A DNA stretch of 64,000 nucleotides from Methanoregula formicica SMSP. Lineage in GTDB: Archaea; Halobacteriota; Methanomicrobia; Methanomicrobiales; Methanospirillaceae. Numbering within the stretch: position 1 is the first letter of the stretch; each line of letters begins with the position of its first letter. Below, piece by piece: positions 42,023 through 50,511 of the stretch. Position numbers and translations under genes: made by a program. The DNA lies in NCBI RefSeq assembly GCF_000327485.1, contig NC_019943.1, positions 1,116,001-1,180,000 on the forward strand. Reading direction: 5' to 3'. Below the pieces are notes generated by a model, which had not been told where the DNA came from, made no database searches, and saw only the letters and a program-made list of their open reading frames with translations.

Positions 42023-42871
42023 ATGTACTATCAACCTCAAAAAAAATCGAAAATTTTCATTAATATCATGTCCCTCTTAATTCTATTCATATTTCTGATT
42101 CCAATCGCCCATGCCACCCCCCCGCCACCAGAATCACGCATTCAATTTTTACTCCCCAGTTCAGAAATTGATTATAATACGACCATGCGATCGTATGATC
42201 TTTTTGTTTCATCAAATAAATCGACTGATGATCGGTTCGTTACTTTGGATTATGTAGGTCCCGGGAAGGTATATGCGTACGGAGACAGAATTGTAACATC
42301 TGGATCATCTTTAACGTATTTCCCAGAACTCTCCCAATACTGGGCTTACAAGCATTTTCTCTATTTAAAAACTGGTGAACTATATGTCGCACAGGTCTGG
42401 TTTTTTGATGACTGGGGGACATTTCAAACCAGAAAAAAAGAATTATCTCAATATTTACAGATCCATGGGCAGGTATCAAAAGAATCACTTGACCTGTCTG
42501 ATGAACTCGTAATTTCTAACAATTCCGTTTATTCCGGATTGAAAAGCCGGCAATTCAACGTTACAAAATACTTGGGAAAAGATACTTCAGGATATTTCAT
42601 CGTACATGAAGATTCCCGGTATCCTGGTATCAATTGTTACATTATTTATATCGGTATCATTGGACCGACAGACGTTCAAGATTATTTGAATCCTTTGACA
42701 AAGTTATTCGTTTCTATATCCCCAAATCTGGATACCGGGATTAATTATGAATTGGATTCGTCCGTTATGAAATTTGGACAAAATGATATTGATATCACAC
42801 CCCTTCTTGTGATATTCATGATAGTAATCGGGGGTGGCATTCTCTTTTGGATGAGAAGAAAGAGAAAATAA
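42023..42871 (+). CDS. Membrane-anchored extracellular partner of the C39-like peptidase
   Basis: 282 residues. Signal peptide (IMSLLILFIFLIPIAHA), an extracellular domain (SRIQFLLPSSEIDYN..., YWAYKHFLYLKTGELYVAQV, FNVTKYLGKDTSGYFIVHE) and a C-terminal membrane helix (LLVIFMIVIGGGILFWMRRK) with a basic tail. No enzyme motif. A homolog with the domain doubled follows the second C39-like gene at 58322, so this pairs with the peptidase; it may be a receptor, inhibitor or anchor. Only the pairing is seen, the role is inference. Confidence 0.65.
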   Translation: MYYQPQKKSKIFINIMSLLILFIFLIPIAHATPPPPESRIQFLLPSSEIDYNTTMRSYDLFVSSNKSTDDRFVTLDYVGPGKVYAYGDRIVTSGSSLTYFPELSQYWAYKHFLYLKTGELYVAQVWFFDDWGTFQTRKKELSQYLQIHGQVSKESLDLSDELVISNNSVYSGLKSRQFNVTKYLGKDTSGYFIVHEDSRYPGINCYIIYIGIIGPTDVQDYLNPLTKLFVSISPNLDTGINYELDSSVMKFGQNDIDITPLLVIFMIVIGGGILFWMRRKRK

Positions 42872-42972
42872 TATTGAAATCCAATATTTCTTGGATTCGC
42901 GATTGCGAGAAAAACACCGGGGAATCCCAGATCCACGAACTGCTCTGTCCTCGTTTCACTATCACTAGCTAG

Positions 42973-43158
42973 GGAAAAGATCTTCAGGTCTGGTATAAGT
43001 TAATGGTTGATCAGAATCAGACCCTGATGCCGGACTTGTCCATTGACGGGATCAATAACGGCGATACGGTGATAATCACCGGGACTTTTAAATCGGATTC
43101 GTATGGCGAATCCCGCAATGATCTTCGGGCGATTCCTATTGAGAGAATAAACCCATAA
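42973..43158 (+). pseudogene. Remnant of a secreted-protein gene
   Basis: An open stretch after a TAG encodes GKDLQVWYKLMVDQNQ followed by GINNGDTVIITGTFKS and ends RINP. The GDTVIITGT segment resembles the GD-x-F-x-I-x-G strands of the partner proteins at 49.9, 52.1 and 54.7 kb. No signal peptide or full domain is present, so it is a truncated 3' end. It joins directly to a shortened copy of the membrane protein gene at 43169. Confidence 0.45.
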
Positions 43159-43168
43159 TTTCCTCGGC

Positions 43169-43603
43169 ATGATCGCTGACCCGGAAGAGACGTACGCGGT
43201 CTGGTACGGGATATTGAACACGCTCGGCATCTTCGATTTGTCGGCACTCACGGACAGCGAGCGGCTGACCTATGCCGGGAAGCGGCACTACTTCTGGTTC
43301 GGCGAAGTCGGGATGGCCGCGATGCTGGCCGGCGTGTTTGCGGTCCCGCTCGGGTTCTTCATGGCAGGCCGGACGGACACAAGTCTTGCATTCATCGGCG
43401 CTGCGGTCCTGTTCCTTCCGCTCTTTGTTTTCCTGCCAAAGCTGATCCAGCGGGCGATGAAGGCGGACACCGATTCGGCGATCGAGGCATTCGGGAAGAA
43501 TGAGCAGGTGAAGAAAGTCTTCTGGACCCTGTTCATCTCGATGGCCGGGCAGATCCTAGCACAGGTGCTGGACCCGGTGACAGCTCAGCAGATGTCGGGT
43601 TGA
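43169..43603 (+). CDS. Small membrane protein, N-terminally shortened paralog of 55326
   Basis: 144 residues with two or three membrane helices (GMAAMLAGVFAVPLGFFMAG; SLAFIGAAVLFLPLFVFLP; WTLFISMAGQILAQVL) and conserved ERLTYAGKRHYFWFGE and KLIQRAMKADTDSAIEAFGK. The paralog at 55326 has 18 more N-terminal residues forming an extra helix; here homology begins at the ATG and the upstream sequence is a different gene remnant, so the original start was lost. Family unknown. No ribosome binding site in front of the ATG; it may be a decaying gene. Confidence 0.55.
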   Translation: MIADPEETYAVWYGILNTLGIFDLSALTDSERLTYAGKRHYFWFGEVGMAAMLAGVFAVPLGFFMAGRTDTSLAFIGAAVLFLPLFVFLPKLIQRAMKADTDSAIEAFGKNEQVKKVFWTLFISMAGQILAQVLDPVTAQQMSG

Positions 43604-43652
43604 TTACGGGGATGTGTGGGTGAAAACCGAAGGTCGTATACCATCGCCCACC

Positions 43653-43659
43653 TTTTTTT
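43653..43659. terminator. T-run between convergent genes
   Basis: CCTTTTTTTTCTCC downstream of the 43169 gene, before the convergent regulator gene. Confidence 0.35.
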
Positions 43660-43719
43660 CTCCATTCAGGATAAAGGGCCGGTTTTTTCAGGCTTGAAAT
43701 AAACTCTTGGAATTCTGCA

Positions 43720-44526
43720 TTATGAAGATTCGGGAGAAGGTTCCAGGGATAACACCGGCATCACCCCCCTGTTTGGGACAAGATATTTTTCAAGATATTG
43801 CCGCACTTCAGGATAGATCTCATACCGGACATTTTTCCTGTTTTTTTGTATGGAGACAATTCCATCATCACTAAGTCTTCTCATGTACCATGTAACCAAT
43901 GGTCCTGATATTCCCATCATCACTTCCAGATTCTTCCTGTTCGTATCGGGATTATCAAGCAGTAATATGAGAATACGGTTATCAGTCTCATTCCGGATAT
44001 GCTTAAACACCGTTTTCTCTACCTCTGAAAATTTCCTGGAATTTTCGAAATACCGTGTATGGCCGTTTGTATTCATAGCGGAGATCTTTCCTGTCGTCAT
44101 GAGTATGATGAGATGATACCGGAGAGTTCCTGGTTTAATGCCGGTCATTCGCACTAAGTAATTGAAGTAGATACCGGGATAATCCTGTATATAACGATAG
44201 GCAAGATTCCGGGTGTTGTTATGGAAAACAATTGACCGGGTGACATTCCGGTATCCCAGATATGCGTATAGTTTGATGAATAAGAAGAGTTCAACGGGGA
44301 ATCCGATAAAGGAGGATACAGAAAGAGCCAGTGCGAGCAACATCATTCCCGGGGGAAGGTCCCAGAAATCGACCGGCACGGTTTCCAGCGGCGTACCCGT
44401 ATCCATATCTGGTGTTACCGGTTCGACCGTGTATCCATTATGAAACCCGCAGGAACCGGATGGTATTAACGAAAATGAACAAAGAACAAGAATCAGGATG
44501 ATTCCGTACCTGATCATTTTCTTCAT
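43720..44526 (-). CDS. Membrane-anchored regulator with two winged-helix domains
   Basis: 268 residues. A signal-type helix (IILILVLCSFSLIPSGSC), a short external part (about 25-55) and a second membrane helix (MMLLALALSVSSFIGFPVEL) place residues after 90 in the cytoplasm. These hold two winged-helix domains: ARYIQDYPGIYFNYLVRMTG-like with GTLRYHLIILMTTGKI, and RILILLLDNPDTNRKNLEVM with GPLVTWYMRRLSDDGIV. Archaeal regulators of this form sense outside signals and bind DNA directly. It is the only regulator in the secreted-protein cluster, so it may control the shared promoters. Confidence 0.75.
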   Translation of the reverse strand: MKKMIRYGIILILVLCSFSLIPSGSCGFHNGYTVEPVTPDMDTGTPLETVPVDFWDLPPGMMLLALALSVSSFIGFPVELFLFIKLYAYLGYRNVTRSIVFHNNTRNLAYRYIQDYPGIYFNYLVRMTGIKPGTLRYHLIILMTTGKISAMNTNGHTRYFENSRKFSEVEKTVFKHIRNETDNRILILLLDNPDTNRKNLEVMMGISGPLVTWYMRRLSDDGIVSIQKNRKNVRYEIYPEVRQYLEKYLVPNRGVMPVLSLEPSPESS

Positions 44527-44565
44527 CCATGAATATTCAGGGTACGATAAAAAAAGGATTATGGT

Positions 44566-45015
44566 CTAACTCGCGGATGCTGAGTACGTGTAGCTTTGTA
44601 CGCCACTTACCCGGTATCCATAAACCTTCGACCACCATGTGCCGGACGCAAGACCGCTGGATTTGGAAATCCTCAGGTTAATCCGGCCATCGATCCGCCC
44701 GTCCGCTGAATCATAGTAGGGACCGAGTGTGGTATCTGGAGCAGCAATCGTGAGCGAGAGGGAATTCGAAGGGGTGCCCCAGTACAGATCAGTAAAGAAC
44801 GACGTTTTTCCGGAAGAGACATAGGTTGAGTACCATTGGGTCTGCCCTTGGGAAATCGAGGCCAAACTAAGCCGGGATAGTTCCGGCAGCCTGAGGGTAT
44901 TGTCGCCAGGTGTCACGACATACCCGTCTTTTTCTTCAACAATCATTGCCGATACAACCGGTACGGTCAGTGCCGCACCGATAACTAACAACAGTGCTAA
45001 CCAGTGAACCTTCAT
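44566..45015 (-). CDS. Small secreted beta-sandwich (PPC-like) protein
   Basis: 149 residues. Signal peptide (LALLLVIGAALTVPVVSA), then a domain with QWYSTYVSSGKTSFFTDLYW, SLSLTIAAPDTTLGPYYDS, INLRISKSSGLASGTWWSKVYGY-type strands and a C-terminal VQSYTYSASAS. The order of strands resembles the pre-peptidase C-terminal (PPC) domain of secreted proteases, standing alone. It is transcribed from a promoter that carries the same box as the eqolisin-like genes, so it probably belongs to the same set. Function otherwise unknown. Confidence 0.6.
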   Translation of the reverse strand: MKVHWLALLLVIGAALTVPVVSAMIVEEKDGYVVTPGDNTLRLPELSRLSLASISQGQTQWYSTYVSSGKTSFFTDLYWGTPSNSLSLTIAAPDTTLGPYYDSADGRIDGRINLRISKSSGLASGTWWSKVYGYRVSGVQSYTYSASAS

Positions 45016-45044
45016 GGTATCACGGGAAAGCGTTCCAATTACAG

Positions 45045-45117
45045 ATTAATACCTTTTGTCGGTCAAAACTTTACACGTTGCTGAAGTGTAAAGTTTTGGA
45101 TGAGAGATCGTTTATAG
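45045..45117. promoter_or_regulatory. Divergent promoter with two facing copies of the shared box
   Basis: The minus strand carries GTGTAAAGTTTTGACCGACA (45057-45076), followed by AGGTATTAAT, 30 bases before the secreted protein at 45015. The plus strand carries GTGTAAAGTTTTGG (45086-45099) followed by CGTTTATAG. The two inner arms ACTTTACAC/GTGTAAAGT form an inverted repeat with a nine-base spacer. Confidence 0.65.
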
Positions 45118-45290
45118 AAGGATTGGGTATTTGTGATGCGGTTATCTGAACGATACCCGCCGATCCGGAGAGATCATGGTATCACAACCTTATTCTCTCT
45201 CCGGACTCGTTTGGTTCCAAATTTTATATTCCCCTTGATCCAGACGATTCAATTCCTTTTGCGCGGGATCCGCCGGACCTGTATTTCCGG

Positions 45291-45420
45291 ACATGTAAAG
45301 TTTTGAACGACAAATCGTTTATAACCCGGAAATAAACCGCTCAGTGTGGACAGCCGGAGGTTGTCCCGAGTCATCCGAATGGAGGGGGAAGCATACCCGT
45401 ATTCACATCCCCCCTCTCCT
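45291..45420 (+). promoter_or_regulatory. Shared promoter box and start of structured leader before the 45.5 kb gene
   Basis: ACATGTAAAGTTTTGAACGA, then AAATCGTTTATAA (TATA-like), then CCGCTCAGTGTGGACAGCC with GGACA/TGTCC arms at 45347-45366. The same string of elements precedes both eqolisin-like genes at 50606 and 52779. After 45368 the leader differs: GGAGGGGG can pair with the C-run near 45410. Confidence 0.65.
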
Positions 45421-45521
45421 TTCCGCTGGCATAACTCACACCGTCCCTGACATTTAAGGTCGTGTCTTTTTGCTATTAGCGGAGCGTATCGAAAAATGAA
45501 AAAAATGGAGGTAATGAAAAC

Positions 45522-46229
45522 ATGAACCTACGAAAAATTGGCGTCGTCCTGCTGGCAATATTGCTGGCGGCGATGGCGATGGTACCAATGGTGAGTGCTG
45601 CGGAGGCGCAGGCTGACGATGCCCTGAAGGTATCAAACGATGGGGTAATTGATGCTTCCCTTAAAGGAATTGTCACACAGCCGGACCCTTACACGTATGT
45701 CTTTACCGGAAAAACCGATGACAAGACAGCAAGCGTCAACCACTTGATTGAAAACCTGAACAAGAAGACGATGAATGCTGCTGTGAAATCTGGAACCCCG
45801 ATATCTGGTTCGAACACTGCCACCATGCCGCTTTTTGGCAGCTCCATCTGGCAGAGAACCCAGGTATCCGGAACAAAGGACGGGGGATGGATCTCACCTT
45901 ACACCAAGACCATAAACGGAAATCTCGTATCCAACTGGCAGGGAAGCAGCCCATATTATGCTGATAAGATTACCTTATCGTCCCTGATTTCTGCTTCTGG
46001 TGTCGGCGTCTCAATTAGTATGCCGGGTGGCAGTATGGGATACCAGGATATCGGAGGTAACCGGCTTAGTTATTCAGACTACTGGACCACCGCATATGCA
46101 GTGTCCCACAGCTACTCAAACTTCCTGGCACAGAGCTGGGCCACAGTTCCCTCAGTTGCGGAAAGTGATTCGGGTACCTTCCGGTTCAGTTATTCAGATT
46201 ACACGGTAAACACATACGTGTCAGTCTGA
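45522..46229 (+). CDS. Secreted protein of unknown function with the shared signal peptide
   Basis: 235 residues. Signal peptide (IGVVLLAILLAAMAMVPMVSA) nearly the same as in the C39- and eqolisin-like proteins. The mature part is Ser/Tyr-rich with beta character: SIWQRTQVSGTKDGGWISPY, YADKITLSSLISASGVGVSI, and a Tyr-rich end SGTFRFSYSDYTVNTYVSV. No catalytic motif recognised. TGGAGGTAATG gives a strong ribosome binding site. The toroid protein starts 26 bases after its stop, so the two form an operon under the shared promoter. Confidence 0.65.
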   Translation: MNLRKIGVVLLAILLAAMAMVPMVSAAEAQADDALKVSNDGVIDASLKGIVTQPDPYTYVFTGKTDDKTASVNHLIENLNKKTMNAAVKSGTPISGSNTATMPLFGSSIWQRTQVSGTKDGGWISPYTKTINGNLVSNWQGSSPYYADKITLSSLISASGVGVSISMPGGSMGYQDIGGNRLSYSDYWTTAYAVSHSYSNFLAQSWATVPSVAESDSGTFRFSYSDYTVNTYVSV

Positions 46230-46255
46230 TAATTTCAATTTTTTTTCGGTGCATC

Positions 46256-48049
46256 ATGTCAATAAAATGGCGTATTGGAATCCTGCTTCTCATCGCCAGC
46301 CTTGCTGGCGTTTGTGCTTTTTTTGTCCTTAACACGGGTATACCCTCACCTCATGAATCCTGGAATAAAAAAACCACAGAGAAAATCGGGTACTCCCATG
46401 CCCCTGAAGGGGGCTACGCGGATTTTGCTCCCGACGATCCTGATTTGTATTCAACCTATTACTTTTCTCTGGCATTGAAAAATAATCATATTGACCTGAT
46501 GCAGAAAGAACAGACAGACCTGTGGTTGTATTCCCGGGAACGGGAATTAATCGCAAATCCTTCCCAGGTCACTCTAAAGGACCTGTACTACCTGACCGGC
46601 TGCATGAAAAATTACGATATCCTCCCGGAAAACCGTTCAGGGATCATGTCCCTTGTTGAACAGTACAGCCAGCCGGATGGATCGTATGCGGACAGGCCCG
46701 GACTTGAAGGATCATCTTTGGATACCATACGGGCCCTGGAAATCCTGGATTTTATCGGAAACAATACCGGGAATATGGATATCACCCGCGAGTGGCTAGC
46801 CCGGCAATATCAATACGATCAGATTTCTGAGGATGAAGACTATTTACTTACTGAAACACAGGTCCTGCTCCCCGTATCCCACCTGACCGGTATCGACCCG
46901 GACCTGGAAGGAAGCACCCGTTTACAAAAAAGCATTGAGGAACGATATGCAGGGAAATGGAAATCCGAGTTGGAGGCTCTGCCCGGGAAAAAACCAGATC
47001 TGTTTACGCTCAAAGCTCTCGAAACCGAAGTACGTTTCTCCGGAAAGCTCACACCGGAAATTTCCCAAAAAATCCAGGATTACGTGTACTCCCTGGAGTT
47101 ACCAGACGGAGGATATAATGCGATCCTGGGTGATTATGGTGAGTCCCAGGGAACATATCTTGCAATGAAGCTGTTGTCCGATATCGGATCTCCAGTTCAC
47201 GACACGACAATCGAGTTCATCCGGAGGCATGAGAGCCGGTACGGGGGATTCCGCCCTGCGTTCAAGATTACCCCTTCCCTGAAAGATACATTTTATGCAA
47301 CCCAGGTTCTGACCAGGTTGGACCCGCACAACCCTGCGATTCCGGCAGTCAAACCCTGGCTTGATGCAAGGATGGCTGATCCCTCACTTTCTCCCGAAGA
47401 CCAGTATTACCTTGTAATGACATATCACGAACTGGGGGAGTCCGTCCCACAGGCAGCCACCCTCCGGAATATACCGGAACAGCAGATTACAACGTATTCT
47501 ATATCCCCGGACCAGCTGGGAGATCTCGAACAGGTCTTTTACCTGCTGAAGATGGTAAAGGCCACGGATCACCCCCTGGACTCAGCTCAAAGAGATAGTA
47601 TAATCCGGAAAATCAACCAGTTCCAGAATAGTGACGGAGGTTATGGTTACGGGGGATCGGATTTGGCCTCAACATATTATGCTTTAGGGTCACTGGATAC
47701 ACTTTCAGCTTCTCCTGATAATCCTGAGGCATGTATATCATGGATAGAGCAGGGATATGCCGGTGACGGGGGGTACTACTACCGGCGGGGGGATCAGTCA
47801 ACCAATTTTTCCTATATCACACCAACATACATGTCCGTTTCTTCGTTGAACTACCTTCACCGGTATCCGGGAAACGCAAAAACAACCCTTCAGTGGATCG
47901 ACAGCAGCCGGTATTCTGACGGGGGTATTCAATTGATGCCGGAGAAACCAGATACCGAAGTCAATGATGCCACGTTCCGGGAAAAACTCGAATACACCAT
48001 CCAGGGCTTGGAGACGGAGCAAATCCTCCTTCATCGCACCGGTATATGA
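46256..48049 (+). CDS. Membrane-anchored alpha/alpha-toroid protein (prenyltransferase/terpene-cyclase-like repeats)
   Basis: 597 residues. One N-terminal membrane helix (IGILLLIASLAGVCAFFVL) and an external domain of helical repeats, several with the squalene-cyclase-type D-G-G-Y motif: QPDGSYADRP, LPDGGYNAILGDYGESQ, SDGGYGYGGSDLASTYYAL, GDGGYYYRRG, SDGGIQLM. Such toroids occur in prenyltransferases, cyclases, alpha-2-macroglobulin and export proteins; no cyclase D-x-D-D-T is present, so it is more likely a binding domain. It follows the 45.5 kb secreted protein closely. Confidence 0.7.
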   Translation: MSIKWRIGILLLIASLAGVCAFFVLNTGIPSPHESWNKKTTEKIGYSHAPEGGYADFAPDDPDLYSTYYFSLALKNNHIDLMQKEQTDLWLYSRERELIANPSQVTLKDLYYLTGCMKNYDILPENRSGIMSLVEQYSQPDGSYADRPGLEGSSLDTIRALEILDFIGNNTGNMDITREWLARQYQYDQISEDEDYLLTETQVLLPVSHLTGIDPDLEGSTRLQKSIEERYAGKWKSELEALPGKKPDLFTLKALETEVRFSGKLTPEISQKIQDYVYSLELPDGGYNAILGDYGESQGTYLAMKLLSDIGSPVHDTTIEFIRRHESRYGGFRPAFKITPSLKDTFYATQVLTRLDPHNPAIPAVKPWLDARMADPSLSPEDQYYLVMTYHELGESVPQAATLRNIPEQQITTYSISPDQLGDLEQVFYLLKMVKATDHPLDSAQRDSIIRKINQFQNSDGGYGYGGSDLASTYYALGSLDTLSASPDNPEACISWIEQGYAGDGGYYYRRGDQSTNFSYITPTYMSVSSLNYLHRYPGNAKTTLQWIDSSRYSDGGIQLMPEKPDTEVNDATFREKLEYTIQGLETEQILLHRTGI

Positions 48050-48185
48050 TAAGGGAGAAAAGCCCAAGGAAAAAACAGGCTCATCCCATCCTCATCGCAA
48101 GTGGGAGTGCTATCCCTCCCTCTCCCCCTAATCATTCACCGGGACAGGAAATGTCAACAGACCCGGCAACCCACAGAAAATATCC

Positions 48186-48344
48186 ATGGCTGACAGCACA
48201 TTTCCGGATCCGGCCCCCCGGAAAAATCTCCTCAACTATATTGTATGGATTGTTATTGCGGCAACTCTTCTCCTCGCCATTATATTCTGGTTTATCGTCT
48301 TTGGCATTCCTGCTGGTAGCGGTTACATTTATGCCCGCAGTTAG
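48186..48344 (+). CDS. Small membrane protein (52 residues) or N-terminal part of a broken gene
   Basis: ADSTFPDPAPRKNLLNY is followed by one membrane helix (IVWIVIAATLLLAIIFWFIV) and GIPAGSGYIYARS. In the other frames the same stretch continues as a signal-peptide-like LLVAVTFMPAVSAQADA and, after another shift, a short conserved-looking tail, before an insertion sequence at 48518. It may be an intact small protein or the start of a frameshifted gene. No ribosome binding site. Confidence 0.35.
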   Translation: MADSTFPDPAPRKNLLNYIVWIVIAATLLLAIIFWFIVFGIPAGSGYIYARS

Positions 48345-48517
48345 TGCACAGGCAGATGCCAACAGGTTGCCAGACCCTGACGCACATAAGGTTGTATTTG
48401 TCGATTCACCACGGATTATTGTTGTGGAAAACACACACATCAAGTATTGTTGATGTCGGTAATATACGGATTACCCTGACTTCAAATCCGGAACATAGGT
48501 GTAGCGTGCCAGAGTTT

Positions 48518-49506
48518 CTGTCCTAAAATAGTGACATAATTTATGTCCGCTTTCAAGAGCACCGTGCAGGTGCTTGCGGGTGAAAGCGACAATGGAGATC
48601 AGGACAAAGGCAGTAGTATTTTACGAAGAGAAGATACACAGTGCCAAAGAGATTGGAGAGACGTACAACATCTCCGAAAGAACCGTGAGACGATGGGCAC
48701 AAAACCATCGCAACGATCCCGAGAACGGGTTGAAACCGAAGAAGACCGGACCGCGGAGACGGACCCGTTGGGCAATTCCGAAATCGTTGGAACAACGGAT
48801 CATCCGGCTCAAGGGAAAGTATCCGGCTTGGGGAGCCCGACGGATCAAACACCAGTTCGAACTCTCGTGTTCCTGGAGAACGGTTCACCGGATCCTCAAG
48901 AAACATGGTCTCCTCATCCGGATCAAAGCTAAACCCCAACCGTCCGGGAAACGGTTCCAGCGTCGTCATGTCGACAGTATGTGGCAGGGGGATACCTTCC
49001 AGTTCCGGATCCGTGGCGTTGGTAAAGTCTACGTCACCGGATTCACTGATGATTGTTCTCGCTATCGTGTGAAAAGCAAAGTATACCTGCACAAGGATGC
49101 TGCCTCAGCGGTTAATGCCCTTCAATGGGCACTTCGGGCCGGCAGGATTCCCTGGGAGATCTATCTCGATAACGGGAAACAATTCGTCTCAAAACTGTTC
49201 AAAGCGGAAGCCCAAAAACATAACATCAAACTGATCTTCGGCAGACCTTATCACCCCCGTGGCCGTGGGAAGATCGAACGGTACCACAAGACTCTCTACC
49301 GGGAACTCATCGCTTTAAAGCAATTCCGTTCGCTGGGCCATTTCAGGAAAGAACTCTGGAGGTTTGACCAGCTCTACAACAACTGGCGTAAACAGGAGAT
49401 CCTGAACTGGATGACGCCTTCTTCCGTTTACAACAACAAAACCAATTTCAATAAAAACAGAAAATGTCTATCCAGCGGACATAAACTCTGTCAACAAAAC
49501 GGACAG
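48518..49506 (+). mobile_element. IS481-type insertion sequence
   Basis: About 990 bases bounded by CTGTCC (48518) and GGACAG (49501-49506). The terminal inverted repeats share TTTATGTCCGCT some 20-30 bases inside each end. One transposase gene fills it. No clear target duplication is seen. It lies between remnants of a secreted-protein gene on the left and the 3' half of an eqolisin-like gene on the right. Confidence 0.8.
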
Positions 49507-49509
49507 TAA
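48592..49509 (+). CDS. IS481-family DDE transposase
   Basis: 305 residues. An N-terminal helix-turn-helix (HSAKEIGETYNISERTVRRW), a second helical region (WGARRIKHQFELSCSWRTV) and an integrase core with the acidic triad in WQGDTFQF (near 133), IYLDNGKQF (near 193) and GKIERYHKTL (near 228). The frame is complete and the element may be active. The stop codon TAA lies at the right boundary, just outside the terminal GGACAG. GGGTGA precedes the ATG at 48592; a TTG six codons upstream is possible. Confidence 0.88.
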   Translation: MEIRTKAVVFYEEKIHSAKEIGETYNISERTVRRWAQNHRNDPENGLKPKKTGPRRRTRWAIPKSLEQRIIRLKGKYPAWGARRIKHQFELSCSWRTVHRILKKHGLLIRIKAKPQPSGKRFQRRHVDSMWQGDTFQFRIRGVGKVYVTGFTDDCSRYRVKSKVYLHKDAASAVNALQWALRAGRIPWEIYLDNGKQFVSKLFKAEAQKHNIKLIFGRPYHPRGRGKIERYHKTLYRELIALKQFRSLGHFRKELWRFDQLYNNWRKQEILNWMTPSSVYNNKTNFNKNRKCLSSGHKLCQQNGQ

Positions 49510-49511
49510 TT

Positions 49512-49838
49512 ATGGCACTCTACAACTACTGGACGATTACATTCAGAGACACTACCCGGAACATCCAGACTACCTATATGACGAGCCAGAATGCTATGCC
49601 AAACACGAATGTCAAAATCCAGATCTATCTTGAAACGGCAAACCGCGCCTCGATCCCGAACAATAATAACATGTGCGGCGATTCCACCTTCACGAACTTC
49701 TATCTGGTGAATACCAATGGGCAGAATGTTATGCCCGGTACCGTCGGGAGCGGAGTCAATTCGGTATGGACAAATCTTCCAGGACTGAGTGTCGGAAACT
49801 CATGGCCAAGCCGGATTATCCTGAACACCGCCAATTGA
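49512..49838 (+). pseudogene. 3' half of a third eqolisin-like gene, cut by the insertion sequence
   Basis: 108 codons starting at an ATG five bases after the insertion sequence. They align with the C-terminal third of the proteins at 50833 and 53007: WTITFRDTTRNIQTT, VKIQIYLETAN (glutamate equivalent to the catalytic Glu), STFTNFYLVN and the shared end SWPSRIILNTAN. The signal peptide, propeptide and the catalytic-Gln half are missing. The following partner gene is intact. Confidence 0.7.
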
Positions 49839-49848
49839 GGGAAATCCT

Positions 49849-50511
49849 ATGACCCCTTTTTTTCCAATGAAAAACCGGTTTGGTTTCATTGTAGTTACGG
49901 GTCTTTTCTGTTTGTCCCTTTTCATCCCGGTCAGTGCAGTATCGTCACACATCCTGCCGGATACGCCGTACGATGAAGACCTGTCTGACAGGGTGATCAC
50001 GCTTGATCCCGTGGGGAACCACACCGCAGGAGATGTTTTCACGATCCGTGGCGTTACGTCCCTTCCTGCCGGGCGAAAACTTATGGTTGGTATGCATCTG
50101 GGGGGCTGCAGGGTGGGTTCCTGTATCCGGTCAGAGCATTGGGGCTATACGGTTGTGGTCAACGGGAGCCCGGGCATGAACACCTGGAGTTATCAATTGA
50201 ATACCACCGGGTTCTGGACAGTTGACAACGACGGGAACAGATGGGCGTATGATATTAATGTCGGGGATTATCAATTTGTTACAGTTAACGATGATGAGAC
50301 TATCTACCTGTTCAACCAATCCGAATCTGCATCGATCCCGGACAAGCCTGACCTGCGTAAACCCGGGTCCGGGAATTTGACCCGGTCACAACCTGCAATA
50401 ACCGGTCCAGCGAATGCCACGGCGGGACAGCCTGCACCGGTAACCGTCCTCGTTCCGGTTGTTGCACTGGGGATCGTGGGGATGATACTGTTCCGGATAA
50501 AAAACGGGTAA
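49849..50511 (+). CDS. Membrane-anchored partner protein of the eqolisin-like gene (copy 1)
   Basis: 220 residues. Signal peptide (FIVVTGLFCLSLFIPVSA), a beta domain with RVITLDPVGNHTAGDVFTIR and G-x-T-S-L-P-A-G, then WSYQLNTTGFWTVDN and YQFVTVND, a Pro/Thr linker and a C-terminal helix VPVVALGIVGMILFRIKNG. The domain resembles repeats in methanogen envelope proteins. A related protein follows each eqolisin-like gene. Ten bases separate it from the broken eqolisin gene. It could anchor, receive or inhibit the peptidase. Confidence 0.65.
   Translation: MTPFFPMKNRFGFIVVTGLFCLSLFIPVSAVSSHILPDTPYDEDLSDRVITLDPVGNHTAGDVFTIRGVTSLPAGRKLMVGMHLGGCRVGSCIRSEHWGYTVVVNGSPGMNTWSYQLNTTGFWTVDNDGNRWAYDINVGDYQFVTVNDDETIYLFNQSESASIPDKPDLRKPGSGNLTRSQPAITGPANATAGQPAPVTVLVPVVALGIVGMILFRIKNG

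Noticed and set aside
45120-45290. Short gene after the plus-strand box at 45086
   Set aside because: The longest frame starting near the expected transcript is under 20 codons; the box here may be a relic or serve only the minus-strand gene.
48151-48453. Frame reading through the small membrane protein at 48.2 kb into a signal-like segment
   Set aside because: The start region is unlike a protein and the signal-like part begins in mid-frame; it fits a frameshifted remnant better than an intact gene.
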